Source of the DNA: Bacteroidaceae bacterium
Lineage (GTDB): Bacteria > Bacteroidota > Bacteroidia > Bacteroidales > Bacteroidaceae
Direction of reading: 5' to 3'
NCBI GenBank assembly: GCA_017965425.1
Contig: JAGCPY010000011.1
Span: 1-44,848, forward strand
Length of the DNA: 44,848 nt
In this document: piece after piece, positions 28,401 through 36,665 of the stretch
Layout of the letters: each line of letters starts with the position of its first letter
Position numbering within the stretch: the stretch's first letter is position 1
Translations under genes and position numbers: made by a program
The notes under the pieces: generated by a model
Seen by the model: the letters and a program-made list of their open reading frames with translations, nothing else
Database searches by the model: none
Told to the model about the DNA's origin: nothing

Positions 28401-28576
28401 GAGGAGCCGGAGCCAACGGCAACCGTGCCCTCGCCCTTGGTGTCATCGGCGGTATGAGCATCGGCACCATCGCCCTGCTCTTTGTCGTCCCGGCCTTCTT
28501 CATCGTGTTCCAGGGGCTGCATGAGAAGTTCCAGGGCAGTCAGCTGGAAGTGAAGAATGAAAAAAGTGAAGAATGA
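25412..28576 (+). CDS. RND multidrug efflux pump (AcrB/MexB, HAE1 family)
   Basis: A 1054-residue, 12-helix inner-membrane proton antiporter. Proton-relay residues are conserved: the aspartate pair D404-D405 in GTVVDDAIVVVEA of helix 4, and the lysine K945 in LLAKTAIL of helix 10, with ERLRPILMT in helix 11. The N-terminus (FINKYVMACAISIVIALVGYISMSTLPVEQYPDIAPPTV) is typical of HAE1 pumps, which export hydrophobic compounds. The start at 25412 gives this N-terminus. The following channel gene begins 65 bp downstream. Confidence 0.96.
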   Translation: MKNNIFINKYVMACAISIVIALVGYISMSTLPVEQYPDIAPPTVQVSTSYSGADENTVMKSVIQPLEEAINGVPDMTYMTSKASSDGSAEISVYFKQGTDPDMATVNVQNRVTRTQALLPADVNKVGVTVEKRQNNILRIFAVRSADGKYDGDFVSNYVDINVKPRLMRITGVGNVQSLGNTYALRIWLKPDVMAQYGLTPNDIFAAIGGQSFVAAVGSLGEQSENSYQYSMQYKGTLKSVEEFNEIVLRTSGGGMLRLSDVAEVKIGAMSYNFASNIQDCPGALFMVFAAPGANATEVNARINKTFEDLKDNMPAGLEFVTMMTSDDFLFAAFHNVVETLVIAIILVVLVVFIFLQNFKATIIPSISIIVSLLGTFAIVKMAGFSLNILTLFALVLAIGTVVDDAIVVVEAVMAKMENGISDAREATREAMNEVSVAVVSCTLVFMAVFVPVMFMPGTSGTFFTQFGVTIASSVGLSCISALTLCPALCAIMMRVTEGKKEGKGLTYYTKKAYDASYNAIYNKYSKSVQKFIKRPVIAWILLALAGVLLWFFMKSLPSGLVPQEDQGVFLVEVAAPEGTTLAQTREMVKQVEEKVKKIPELESFSTSCGYGMLTGAGSNYATMVVRLKNWDDRSGMNHLLALVAARFYYDCLDIKNLVVIPFEMPQIPGYGTSNDIGFSVEDPTDGNLSEFARQTEHFLAKLSERPEIASAISTYSERFPKYKVDVDAAQCDRAGVSPADVLNTLGAYCGGAYIGNFNQFGKVYRIMAAASPEYRLDPQSLQNIFMQVKGGQMTPISQFVSLKQIVGPANIEHFNLFQSISCYAKPSSGYTEGDVHRVIAEVFKEEMPSSASYEYSGMSRELEEAAGSNATAIIYLICAILIYLILASLYNSWFTPWAVLFSVPFGLMGAFVFAYLGYTQGLPGMDNNIYLQTGVIMLIGLLAKTAILITEFASERRAQGLSIKDAAFEACKERLRPILMTVLTMIIGMIPLVIAGGAGANGNRALALGVIGGMSIGTIALLFVVPAFFIVFQGLHEKFQGSQLEVKNEKSEE

Positions 28577-28641
28577 GAAATGGGGTAATGACGATATCTC
28601 GTTATATCGGAATAACGGAATCACGCAATAACGCATTAAAT
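28577..28641 (+). repeat. Low-complexity spacer before the efflux channel gene
   Basis: The gap between pump and channel is made of irregular AATAACG/AATCACG repeats (GGAATAACGGAATCACGCAA) plus a GATATCTCGTTATATC quasi-palindrome. A frame runs through it from 28573, but the true lipoprotein start is at 28642. Confidence 0.45.
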
Positions 28642-30066
28642 ATGAAAAATTTCAAGAATATCATCATCGCTGCAGCCGTAAGCCTCCTGCTTACGAGCTG
28701 TGGCCTATATAAGAAATACGAGCAGCAGACGCAGTCGCCCGCCAATGTCTTTGGCACCACACAGGATGTCACGACCACCGAGGGCGGCCAGTCCATCGCT
28801 CAGCTTTCATGGCGAGAGTTTTTCACTGACCCCATGCTGCAATCGCTCATAGAACAGGTGCTGGCCAACAACGCTGACCTGAACTCCGCCCGCATCGCCA
28901 TGGAAAAGAGCGAGGCATCGTTAAAGATGGCAAAGATGGCTTACCTGCCGTCGCTCTACTTCTCACCACAGGGGACACTCGCCAAATTCGACAGCAACCC
29001 GTGGTCAAAGACCTACAACCTGCCGCTGCAACTGTCTGTAGATCTCGATGTGTTCGGAAGCATCACCAACAAGAAGCGCGCCGCAGAGGCCGTTCTCATG
29101 CAAACCCAGATATGTGAAGAGGCCATCCGAGCCAACCTCATCTCGACTACAGCCCAGCAGTACTACATGCTGCAGGTGCTCGACCGCCAATTGGAAATCC
29201 TCACCATGACAGACAGCCTGTGGAACGCCTCACTCGAAATACAGAAGTCACTTTGGGAGAACGGAAAAGCATACTCCACCGCCGTCAACCAGATGGAGTC
29301 GTCGTACTTGAACGTGAAGACACAGATTGTCGATACACACCGCAGCATCCGTGCCACCGTGAATGCCATCTGTCGCCTGCTGGCCATCACACCGCAGCAA
29401 ATCCAGCGTAGCAGATGGGGTAGTTCTGAACTGCATCATCCTGAAGCACAAGGCGACATGGGACAGCGCATGTTCGACACCCAATACCTAAAGATTGGCG
29501 TACCAGCAAATCTTCTTGAATTGCGACCTGACATCCGTATGGCTAACTTCGCCTTGGAAGAAGCTTTCTATAACACGCAGGCCGCCCGCGCCGCCTTCTT
29601 CCCCAGCATCACCCTGGCGGGAACGATTGGCTGGACGAACTCGGCAGGTGGCATCGAACTCAACCCTGGAAAGTTGCTGCTCTCCTTTCTCGGACAGCTC
29701 ACACAGCCTATCTTCGCCCAAGGAAAACTGAAAGCCAACCTGAAAATCTCGCAACTCACCGAAGAAGACTTGAAGAAAAAGTACGTGCAAACCGTCATCG
29801 AGGCCGGCAACCAGGTCAACGAGGCCCTTGCCGACTGCATGGCAGCCCGCGAAAAGCAGCAGTTCTACCACCGTCAAGTGCAAGTGCTCAACGATGCCTA
29901 CACCGGCACTCACGAACTGATGGACAACGGCAAAGCAAGCTACCTCGAAGTGCTCACGGCACAAGAATCGCTCCTCAGTTCGCAGCTGAGCGAAGCCATG
30001 AACATGTACAATGGCACTCAGGCTGTCATCGCCCTCTACATCGCTCTTGGTGGAGGAACTAAATAA
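28642..30066 (+). CDS. Efflux outer-membrane channel (TolC/OprM, NodT family)
   Basis: A 474-residue lipoprotein; the lipobox LLTSC places the lipidated cysteine at residue 20. It shows the duplicated TolC-type helical barrel pattern: WREFFTDPMLQSLIEQVLANNADLN, a helical hairpin, then RPDIRMANFALEEAFYNTQAARAAFFPSITLAGTIGW and QLTQPIFAQGKLKANLKISQ in the second half, as in OprM/NodT. The upstream ATG at 28573 would add 23 residues of non-signal sequence, so 28642 is chosen. It forms the exit duct of the RND system with the two preceding genes. Confidence 0.93.
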   Translation: MKNFKNIIIAAAVSLLLTSCGLYKKYEQQTQSPANVFGTTQDVTTTEGGQSIAQLSWREFFTDPMLQSLIEQVLANNADLNSARIAMEKSEASLKMAKMAYLPSLYFSPQGTLAKFDSNPWSKTYNLPLQLSVDLDVFGSITNKKRAAEAVLMQTQICEEAIRANLISTTAQQYYMLQVLDRQLEILTMTDSLWNASLEIQKSLWENGKAYSTAVNQMESSYLNVKTQIVDTHRSIRATVNAICRLLAITPQQIQRSRWGSSELHHPEAQGDMGQRMFDTQYLKIGVPANLLELRPDIRMANFALEEAFYNTQAARAAFFPSITLAGTIGWTNSAGGIELNPGKLLLSFLGQLTQPIFAQGKLKANLKISQLTEEDLKKKYVQTVIEAGNQVNEALADCMAAREKQQFYHRQVQVLNDAYTGTHELMDNGKASYLEVLTAQESLLSSQLSEAMNMYNGTQAVIALYIALGGGTK

Positions 30067-30099
30067 TCTGCATATCACCCATCAAAAACTTGAAATCGT

Positions 30100-30762
30100 A
30101 TGCGCCTTACCATCTACATTCTGCGCGCCGTATGCGCTCTTGCCGTGGGGTTCCTGCTTGTCAGCAATCCCACTGAGATGACCGGCCTGCTGGTTCAAAT
30201 CATCGGCGGCCTCTTCATCTTTTCAGGCCTGACGGCCTTTGTGGGCTATTTCGCCAACAGCTATCGCACCAAGCGTGCACGCCAACGTCTGGCCGCCCTT
30301 GCCGATGTGTCGGCGAATGACATTCATATCCCTTCACCCTCGACCATCAGCTTAGTCGTGGGGGTCGGTTCCATGGCACTGGGCGTGTTCCTGATGCTGC
30401 AACCCACTTTGTTCATCCACATCCTCATGTACGTCCTTGGTGCGCTACTGGTGTTGCTGGGCTTCTATCAACTTGTCCTGCTCATCAGCTTCCGCCGCGT
30501 CGCGCCACTGTCATTCTCGCTGTTTGTGACACCCATCCTCGTGGCAGTCGCTGGTATCATCGTGGTTTGCTATCCCATGCAGGCGGCTTCTCTGCCCTTC
30601 ATCATTCTCGGCATCGCTTATATTTTATATGGTGTCACTGAATTCTTCTATGGTGTGCGTCTCTACCGCTTCCAGCGGCTCATTGAAAACCAGCCCTTGC
30701 CCGAAACGACCATCACTGAGGCAGAAGCCGTTGAGGTGACCGAGGCAGAGGATTTATCTTGA
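30100..30762 (+). CDS. DUF308 / HdeD-family membrane protein
   Basis: A 220-residue protein with six hydrophobic segments in the paired arrangement of DUF308 (AVGFLLVSNPTEMTGLLVQIIGGLFIFSG; SMALGVFLMLQPTLFIHILMYVLGALLVLLGFYQL; VAVAGIIVVCYPMQAASLPFIILGIAYILYG) and a Glu-rich cytoplasmic tail. HdeD in E. coli relates to acid stress; the role here is unknown. It follows the efflux channel by 33 bp and may be cotranscribed. Confidence 0.85.
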   Translation: MRLTIYILRAVCALAVGFLLVSNPTEMTGLLVQIIGGLFIFSGLTAFVGYFANSYRTKRARQRLAALADVSANDIHIPSPSTISLVVGVGSMALGVFLMLQPTLFIHILMYVLGALLVLLGFYQLVLLISFRRVAPLSFSLFVTPILVAVAGIIVVCYPMQAASLPFIILGIAYILYGVTEFFYGVRLYRFQRLIENQPLPETTITEAEAVEVTEAEDLS

Positions 30763-30804
30763 ATTATTGGTGTCCGCTAAAAAAGCGGCCTAAAAGGCCA
30801 ATAA

Positions 30805-30857
30805 GCACATAGCCCAGGGCGCTGCCCTGGGCTATGTGCCTGCTGCCCCGTTGGGGC
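30805..30857. repeat. REP-like double hairpin
   Basis: A perfect 16-bp stem (30805-30820 with 30824-30839, loop GCT) is followed by a GCCCC-GTT-GGGGC hairpin (30845-30857). The pattern of a long GC-rich stem plus a CCCCGTTGGGG stem resembles REP-type dispersed palindromes of Bacteroidota. It lies about 40 bp after the DUF308 stop and may also terminate that operon, although no U-tract follows. Confidence 0.6.
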
Positions 30858-30926
30858 GCTTCGTTGCTGCGTATCATACTTCTGCAACTTGAGTTAGTCG
30901 CTACCCCTCTATTTTCACCGAAAAAG

Positions 30927-31020
30927 CCTCACTCCCTCACCGAAAGGCTTATCGTACTGTCTATGAATAACTTGCAGGTGAGGGAGTGGTGAGGGATTGG
31001 TGAGGGATGGTGAGGGATTG
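30927..31020 (+). repeat. Left arm of a 94-bp inverted repeat
   Basis: It contains CCCTCAC, then CTTGCAGGTGAGGGAG, then GTGAGGGAT iterations. Its reverse complement recurs at 31358-31451 with roughly nine differences in ten matching (counted by eye). Within the arm CACTCCCTCACC (30930-30941) also pairs perfectly with GGTGAGGGAGTG (30977-30988). Confidence 0.85.
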
Positions 31021-31357
31021 CTCTACACCTCCCACATAGGACTCAGATAAACAGCTAATAATGAATCTATTTAGGGAAAGCATTCAACGTTATTATTCAT
31101 ATAATTGTCCATTCAGTTTACGTTCATCCCGTCTTTTCTGCGCATAAAGGCCCAAATAATGACCTATTATTGACAATGGAAGCGCTTTTTCGAACGCTAA
31201 TGATCATATCTCCATCCATTTTTTAGGGTTAAACCCATATCTTTTCAACGTATAAATGCCCTATTGATGATTTATTCATGATTCGTTGACTGTAATCATT
31301 ATTTGCAAACAAATGATAATGAGCGCCTTATTCGAATGATGCATGAGGTGTGTGGGG
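31021..31357. other. AT-rich, gene-free core between the inverted repeats
   Basis: No open frame of note and no recognised transposase. The ends carry CTCTACACCTCCCACAT and, inverted, a diverged match near 31343-31357. The interior holds degenerate repeats around AATAATGACCTATTATTGAC. It has the size and form of a non-autonomous element, but no target-site duplication was established. Confidence 0.45.
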
Positions 31358-31451
31358 CCATCCCTCACCATCCCTCACCTATTCCTCACCACTCCCTCAC
31401 CTGCAAGTCATTCATAGACAGAACGATAAGCCTTTCGGTGAGGAATTGAGG
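31358..31451 (-). repeat. Right arm of the 94-bp inverted repeat
   Basis: Read on the minus strand it repeats the left arm, including CGAAAGGCTTATCGT and CTTGCAGGTGAGGGAGTGG. The whole element is 525 bp (30927-31451). Confidence 0.85.
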
Positions 31452-31526
31452 CATTTAACGACTTTTCTTAGGGGGATGTCGTTGACTTGCAAAGGCCATG
31501 CTGCGGGAAGGTGAACATGTAAAGGG

Positions 31527-31568
31527 CGGAAGGTGTACACGTTCCTGTCGTTTCGTGTACACCCTCCG
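31527..31568. repeat. GGTGTACACG...CGTGTACACC palindrome (copy 2)
   Basis: Perfect 10-bp arms (31532-31541 and 31554-31563) extend to 15 bp with one mismatch (CGGA/TCCG) around a 12-nt loop. Same element as at 4771-4802. It ends about 170 bp before the BspA-like gene stop; the rest to 31740 is AT-rich with ATTAACG motifs. Confidence 0.65.
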
Positions 31569-31740
31569 AATAAGTAATGATTAAAATGTAACTTGGGATT
31601 ATCTTGAAACATTAATTTCCGTGTAATTATACGTTAATTCATCATGAATACATTTACTTTCAGGATATGATTAACGAATCATTAATGTCCAATTAACGGT
31701 GATTAACGTTAGAAAGAAACCAACTTATTCTTTACACGTA

Positions 31741-34700
31741 TCATTTCACTACGACCTTCCGTCCGTTCACGATGTAGATACCATTTCGACGTACGTCCTT
31801 CACGCGGCGGCCTGCAAGGTCATACACGGCATCAGCCTCATCTTTCTCTTTTCTCTTTTCAATTTTAATTTCTCCTATCCCGTCAGCCATCTCCTCGAAG
31901 ATGCTGAACCACTCCTTGGTAGAGCCATCGATATACCGGAAGTAGGCGGCAAAGGGCTGAATGTCGTCGTAGAGGCGGCCGGAGAGCATGAAGATGCTGC
32001 CTTTGTCGCTGTAGCCCTCTCCCTGTAGGTTGATGCCCATCGCGTCAGGCATGTAGGGTGTCTGGAAGCAGGGGTAGAAGGCTCTCTTGCTGCCCGTCAC
32101 AACGTTCAGGTTGTCGGAAGCCTTCACGGTCACTTCCCGCTGCGTGCGGAAGACGACGTTGCCGGCCAGCATGTAGATGTCCTGATAAAATTCGTTGTTC
32201 GGCATGGAGATGATATACGGCGTGTTGGCCTGGATGGCGGTGGCTACCTTGAAGCCGTCTGCCGACTCATCGTAATTGTAGAGCCAGAAGGGACGTGTGC
32301 CTTTCTCCACCTCTTCGGCTGCCGTCTCTGGCAGGCCGAAGGGATAGATGCGTGACGACTGCGTGACGCTGTAGAACTCGTCCACGTCGAAGGGCAGGCT
32401 GATGGTTTCCCATCCCATAGAGTGCCCTCGTGTGGTTTCCAGCTTGTAGTTGTGCGTGTACTGGATGCTGCCTGCCGTAAAGTCCACGGGATTATAGAAG
32501 CCGTGCTCCGAGCCGTCATCCGCCAGCTCTACGCGGTCTGCCCTGCCGTTCACCACCACGTTGCCGATGGGCGTTGCCGTCATCAGGTTCCTCTCCTTGA
32601 CGAACCACAGCATGTTGCGGTTCCTCACGCGGTTGTTCACCATCTGCTGGGTGAGCGGAGTCTGTTCGGGATTCCACGTCAGGGCTGCCATGCGCGTGCA
32701 ACGCTTGAACAGGTCGCCGCCTGCTTCCGTGACGGTCTTCGGCACGCTGACGTAGTAGAGCCAGCTGTTGTTGGCGAAGGCATTGGCGGCCAATCCGATG
32801 ACCTTCCACGTCGTTCCACCATGCTCCACCGTCTCTGGAATGCGCACTTCGTCCTCATAACGGTACGGCAGCACCTTCACGTTCTTCGTCTCTGGATACA
32901 CGCCGTATTTGATTCCTCCTTCCACGAAGAACTCCACGTCTTCCACGAAGATGACTGAAATGAGCGTGTCGGTCTGGATGGCGGGAATGACATAGATCCC
33001 TGTCTGCGGGTCGGCATCCACATCCGTCTCTCCAACCGTAAGCCTGCCCAAACGATAGCCTTCATCTGGCAGGCAGGTCAGCACGACGTCCTTACCCTTC
33101 GGAACGTTCACCGTCTGTTCTTCCTCGTCCAGCTCATGTCCGTCAGCCAGGCGCAGGCTGCCGAAGCCGTCAATTTGGACAGTAACGGCCACCAGACTGT
33201 CGGTAAGGTTGGATGTCAATGGAATGGGGTAAGTATACATATTGAAATTCTGATCTGTGCGAAGCTGTTCCATCTTCACGATTCCATCTTCCTCCCGCAC
33301 GCCATCAGGATTGACTGGTGCCTGCCAACTATCAAGATTGATAACGCCATCGTTGAAGTCATCATTGATAATAACAGTGCCATCAATCGTCAGTTTGAAA
33401 TCATCCATATACATATAGTGACCTGTCCACCATCCCCAAGGACTTATTTCAACGACCATGCTTGTTGAATTCTGCATATTTAATGCATCAAAGCGTTCTT
33501 CTCCCATGTATTGGTCGTTCATATAGTATTGAACGCGACCATCAGAATTGATGATAAGCTTCTCTGTTACCCACTCGTCTAGTATAACTGGAGCGATATA
33601 CCATTCCTTATATAACCCATTATCAGTATGGTTATCACTATTAGGTTCATCCGATAAGATGTAGATTCCATTAATAGAGTAGCTATATGAAGCATACCAC
33701 CATCCTGCATTGTAATAGCAAATTGATAGACGTCGGTCATCGTCATTATCAAATATAAAGTTAACCTTAGGATAGTTATAACTTCCTCCATGATGAACCA
33801 GATACTTCCTCTCCATCACAATCTGCTCCCAAGACCCAGGATTTACAGGTACGTCCGAGCCGCCAATCACAAGTGTGCGATCGTTGTTGGCCAAGTCCTC
33901 AGCCGCTTGTTCGTGGCTGGAGTTACCTACACTGTTGTTCGTCCATGTACCATCCGAATTGCGTGTCGACCGCATCGAATAATACCCAGCACTGCTGAAA
34001 TGAGACACGGTATAGGGTTGGCTGGTCGCAGTGGGAACAAAATAGGGGTACCATCCCCAGTTGGCGGACTCGAACACGACTTCCCTGTGGAAGTCAAGGT
34101 CATCCAACGACGACACAAAGGCATAACCATTCATGCCATAGTATTCATCTGAAGCCTTGCTGTTGACGAAGATAACCATCATTCTGTTGTCACGGTCAAA
34201 CAACATACATGAGGGATGGTCGTCACCACCCGACATATACAAGTCATCGCCTAACTCGTATGACTGTTCTTCTCCTCCCTTGCTGACATCCAGCAGAAGA
34301 CGTCCCCGGTACCAAGGAGTTGAATCTCCGTTATATCGCACATCATTATTGTCTATAATTTTGTACAGTCCATACGTTATTCCTTCCACTTCTTCTTGCA
34401 GGAGATAAGTCTTATTGCTTGTCCCCATCTCCACAACACCGCCCTTGAAGACTTCTTCCGTCCACCCAGCCGCCAGATACTTGTCCCTCGTCCCTGCAGG
34501 AACATAAAGAACACAAGCGTCATTGATTTCGCTGAAAATATCACCATTACATGGTTCTTCGATATAGGACGTGACGGAGGTCAGGCTATAGCATAAATAG
34601 AATGCAATATCTCCAATGCTCGTTACACTAGAGGGAATGGTCACCGAGTTCAGATCGTAGCAACACTCAAAAGCACCATATCCGATGCTCGTCACGCTGG

Positions 34701-35679
34701 AGGGAATGGTGATGGAGGTCAGACCGCATTCATAGAAAGCAAACTTTTCGATTCTGGTCACACTGGTGGGAATGTCAATGGAGGTCATGCCGCAACGATA
34801 GAAAGCATTGTATCCTATGCTCGTCACGCTGGAAGGAATCACCGTGTTCTTAAAACCGGCAATCAACGTATTCGTTGCCGTCTCAATGATGGCGTTACAG
34901 TTGTCACGAGAGTCATAAACGGTATTACCACTTTCGACCTGAATGGAAGTCAGACTGTTGCACCAGCCGAACGCTGCGTCGCCAATGCTTGTCACGCTCT
35001 TTGGAATAGTGATAGAGGTCAGGACACAACCAAGGAAAGCCCCGCTTCCAATGCTTGTCACGCTCTTTGGAATAGTGATAGAGGTCAGGATACAACCAAG
35101 GAAAGCCCTGCTTCCAATGCTTGTCACGCTTGAAGGAATCACAGTGTTCTCACAGCCTGAAATCAGCGTATTCGTTGCCGTCTCAATGATGGCGTTACAG
35201 TTGTCACGAGAGTCATATTCCGTATTACCATTTTCGACCTGAATGGAGGTCAGGCCGTAGCAACCACAGAAAGCATTGTATCCAATGCTCGTCACGCTAG
35301 ATGGAATAGTGATGGAGGTCAGGCCGCTGCAATACTGGAAGGCATACCCGCTGATATTGATCACGCTTTCTGGGATCGTGATGGAGGTTAGGCTGCGGCG
35401 AAAAGAAAACGCATACTCGCCAATCATAGTCACGGTATAATCTTGAGCGTCAACAGTAATCTTTGACTTAATCACAACGTCACCCGCTACATTGGGTGAA
35501 CTTGTGACAGCCGCCTCGCTTCCGCCAGCTTCATACGCGTAAACGACATTCGTTTCGGGGTCTGTCCATTCGTCCGCCCACACCCAAAGGGGGCATAACG
35601 CAAGGAGGAATGGAAGTAGGACACGGACAGCTCTTGTCCGCCCACAACATGAAATGGAATAGTTACGTTCCTTGTTCAT
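31741..35679 (-). CDS. BspA-type leucine-rich-repeat surface protein with type IX sorting tail
   Basis: A 1312-residue secreted protein: signal peptide ending near VWADEW, then about residues 75-390 of BspA/TpLRR repeats (LTSITIPSSVTSIGYNAF type, roughly 23 residues each), interrupted twice by a NCNAIIETATNTLI module. A large middle region has Trp/Tyr-rich, possibly lectin- or laminin-like sheets (SPWGWWTGHYMYMDDFKLTID), then further LRR (IPETVEHGGTTWKVIGLAANAF) and a type A sorting tail (AVYDLAGRRVKDVRRNGIYI ... VVK). Such proteins are surface adhesins. The highly similar repeats favour recombination. No TAnnTTTG box was found upstream. Confidence 0.85.
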   Translation of the reverse strand: MNKERNYSISCCGRTRAVRVLLPFLLALCPLWVWADEWTDPETNVVYAYEAGGSEAAVTSSPNVAGDVVIKSKITVDAQDYTVTMIGEYAFSFRRSLTSITIPESVINISGYAFQYCSGLTSITIPSSVTSIGYNAFCGCYGLTSIQVENGNTEYDSRDNCNAIIETATNTLISGCENTVIPSSVTSIGSRAFLGCILTSITIPKSVTSIGSGAFLGCVLTSITIPKSVTSIGDAAFGWCNSLTSIQVESGNTVYDSRDNCNAIIETATNTLIAGFKNTVIPSSVTSIGYNAFYRCGMTSIDIPTSVTRIEKFAFYECGLTSITIPSSVTSIGYGAFECCYDLNSVTIPSSVTSIGDIAFYLCYSLTSVTSYIEEPCNGDIFSEINDACVLYVPAGTRDKYLAAGWTEEVFKGGVVEMGTSNKTYLLQEEVEGITYGLYKIIDNNDVRYNGDSTPWYRGRLLLDVSKGGEEQSYELGDDLYMSGGDDHPSCMLFDRDNRMMVIFVNSKASDEYYGMNGYAFVSSLDDLDFHREVVFESANWGWYPYFVPTATSQPYTVSHFSSAGYYSMRSTRNSDGTWTNNSVGNSSHEQAAEDLANNDRTLVIGGSDVPVNPGSWEQIVMERKYLVHHGGSYNYPKVNFIFDNDDDRRLSICYYNAGWWYASYSYSINGIYILSDEPNSDNHTDNGLYKEWYIAPVILDEWVTEKLIINSDGRVQYYMNDQYMGEERFDALNMQNSTSMVVEISPWGWWTGHYMYMDDFKLTIDGTVIINDDFNDGVINLDSWQAPVNPDGVREEDGIVKMEQLRTDQNFNMYTYPIPLTSNLTDSLVAVTVQIDGFGSLRLADGHELDEEEQTVNVPKGKDVVLTCLPDEGYRLGRLTVGETDVDADPQTGIYVIPAIQTDTLISVIFVEDVEFFVEGGIKYGVYPETKNVKVLPYRYEDEVRIPETVEHGGTTWKVIGLAANAFANNSWLYYVSVPKTVTEAGGDLFKRCTRMAALTWNPEQTPLTQQMVNNRVRNRNMLWFVKERNLMTATPIGNVVVNGRADRVELADDGSEHGFYNPVDFTAGSIQYTHNYKLETTRGHSMGWETISLPFDVDEFYSVTQSSRIYPFGLPETAAEEVEKGTRPFWLYNYDESADGFKVATAIQANTPYIISMPNNEFYQDIYMLAGNVVFRTQREVTVKASDNLNVVTGSKRAFYPCFQTPYMPDAMGINLQGEGYSDKGSIFMLSGRLYDDIQPFAAYFRYIDGSTKEWFSIFEEMADGIGEIKIEKRKEKDEADAVYDLAGRRVKDVRRNGIYIVNGRKVVVK
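34854..35260. repeat. Near-identical DNA repeats inside the LRR region
   Basis: Two 66-69-bp units at about 34980-35120 differ by very few bases (CTTTGGAATAGTGATAGAGG in both), and a module of about 120 bp at 34854-34976 recurs at 35140-35262 with a long identical core (GTATTCGTTGCCGTCTCAAT and beyond). These can change repeat number by recombination. Confidence 0.75.
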
Positions 35680-35776
35680 AATGAATATGTTTTTATTGGT
35701 CTATTTCTTTTTTATTGCTTCAGGTACTTGCCGTTCACACAGAAAAAAAATGAAAACGTGGACGTAGGCGCATATA

Positions 35777-35814
35777 TAATGGATAATGGACAATGGATAA
35801 TGGATAATGGACAA
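35777..35814. repeat. ATAATGGATAATGGACA short repeat downstream of the ORF6N gene
   Basis: Four to five units of (A)TAATGGA(T/C)A directly after the ORF6N stop codon. A related run occurs at 36449-36500 on the other side of the gene. Confidence 0.7.
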
Positions 35815-36405
35815 TTATTTGTTGTCCTTTGGAATACTAAAACCAATGATAGGTCGCCGTGGTGGACGATGGGTTGTTTGCAACGCAGCCAGTGACTGAT
35901 TGATAAGTTCAAGCTGTGTGCGGGTATCTTCGTTGATGTCATTTTGATTTGCAAGGATGTCTTCAATGTCGAGTTTCAGGTCTTCGAAGTCTTGGCGCAA
36001 CTGAGCTAAGTCGCTAACAGTTTTTGTAGGAGGCAAAGATGAGGCCATGCGACGGATTGCGACAAAAGCACGCATAATAGCTATATTCATATCTATAGCT
36101 ATAGAGCTGTTGAGAATACCAGAGAGCATGGCAACGCCTTGTTCCGTGAATGCGTAGGGCAATTTACGTGTGCCACCCCATCTTGAACTTCCAAATTGGA
36201 ATATCAAGTTTTGTTTCAGCGAATCAAATTCGTCCCTTGTCAGTTGAAACATGAAATCGGAAGGAAACCGTCGTATATTTCTTTTTACAGCTTTGTTCAA
36301 ATTGCCAGTCGTGACTTGATACAATTCTGCTAAATCGTGATCAAGGATTACACGCTGTTCCCGAATCTCATGTATCTTTTGTTGGATGATTTGTATATCG
36401 TTCAT
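35815..36405 (-). CDS. ORF6N-domain protein (phage antirepressor-like)
   Basis: A 196-residue protein. Residues 1-85 form an ORF6N domain: [46 protein letters not shown] and [18 protein letters not shown]6N domains come from phage antirepressors and bind DNA. The C-terminal half is a Leu/Asp-rich helix plus a short basic tail. A GTG at 36415-36417 could add four residues; ATG 36405 gives the usual N-terminus. It has its own full promoter 190 bp upstream and sits between mfd and the BspA-like gene, flanked by simple repeats, which suggests acquisition. Confidence 0.85.
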   Translation of the reverse strand: MNDIQIIQQKIHEIREQRVILDHDLAELYQVTTGNLNKAVKRNIRRFPSDFMFQLTRDEFDSLKQNLIFQFGSSRWGGTRKLPYAFTEQGVAMLSGILNSSIAIDMNIAIMRAFVAIRRMASSLPPTKTVSDLAQLRQDFEDLKLDIEDILANQNDINEDTRTQLELINQSLAALQTTHRPPRRPIIGFSIPKDNK

Positions 36406-36448
36406 TTTTCTTTGCACATTCTGTTGTGCTGTTGCTGTAATTTGATGT

Positions 36449-36500
36449 ATAATGGATAATTGTGAATTATGAATTGATAATTGTGAATTTCACAATTGTT
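36449..36500. repeat. ATAATGGATAAT / TTGTGAAT repeats in the ORF6N leader
   Basis: An AT-rich array (ATAATGGATAATTGTGAATT, GATAATTGTGAATTTCACAA) with a TTGTGAATTTCACAA palindrome at its end. It lies in the predicted 5' leader of the ORF6N gene and shares ATAATGGATAAT with 35777-35814. Confidence 0.65.
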
Positions 36501-36595
36501 CTATTTGTTCGGCTTTGAGACCTATGTTCTTCGCGGCTCAGTCAAATCGGATATATTTGCCCATAAGATTACAACATTTCAATGGTTTAACGCCG

Positions 36596-36627
36596 CAAAG
36601 ATAGTCAGTATTTGCTGACTGTCCAAA
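36596..36627 (-). promoter_or_regulatory. Promoter of the ORF6N gene
   Basis: Minus-strand TTTG (36624-36627), a 20-nt spacer and TATCTTTG (36596-36603). This gives a leader of about 185 nt, long compared with other leaders in the window. Confidence 0.8.
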
Positions 36628-36665
36628 CTTTTCGGGGAAAGAGTGAGGACAAAAGGCGGAATGAC

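Noticed and set aside
35712-35740. Possible remnant of a type IX sorting tail (VNGKYLKQ then stop) on the minus strand
   Set aside because: Only about nine residues resemble such a tail; too short to support.
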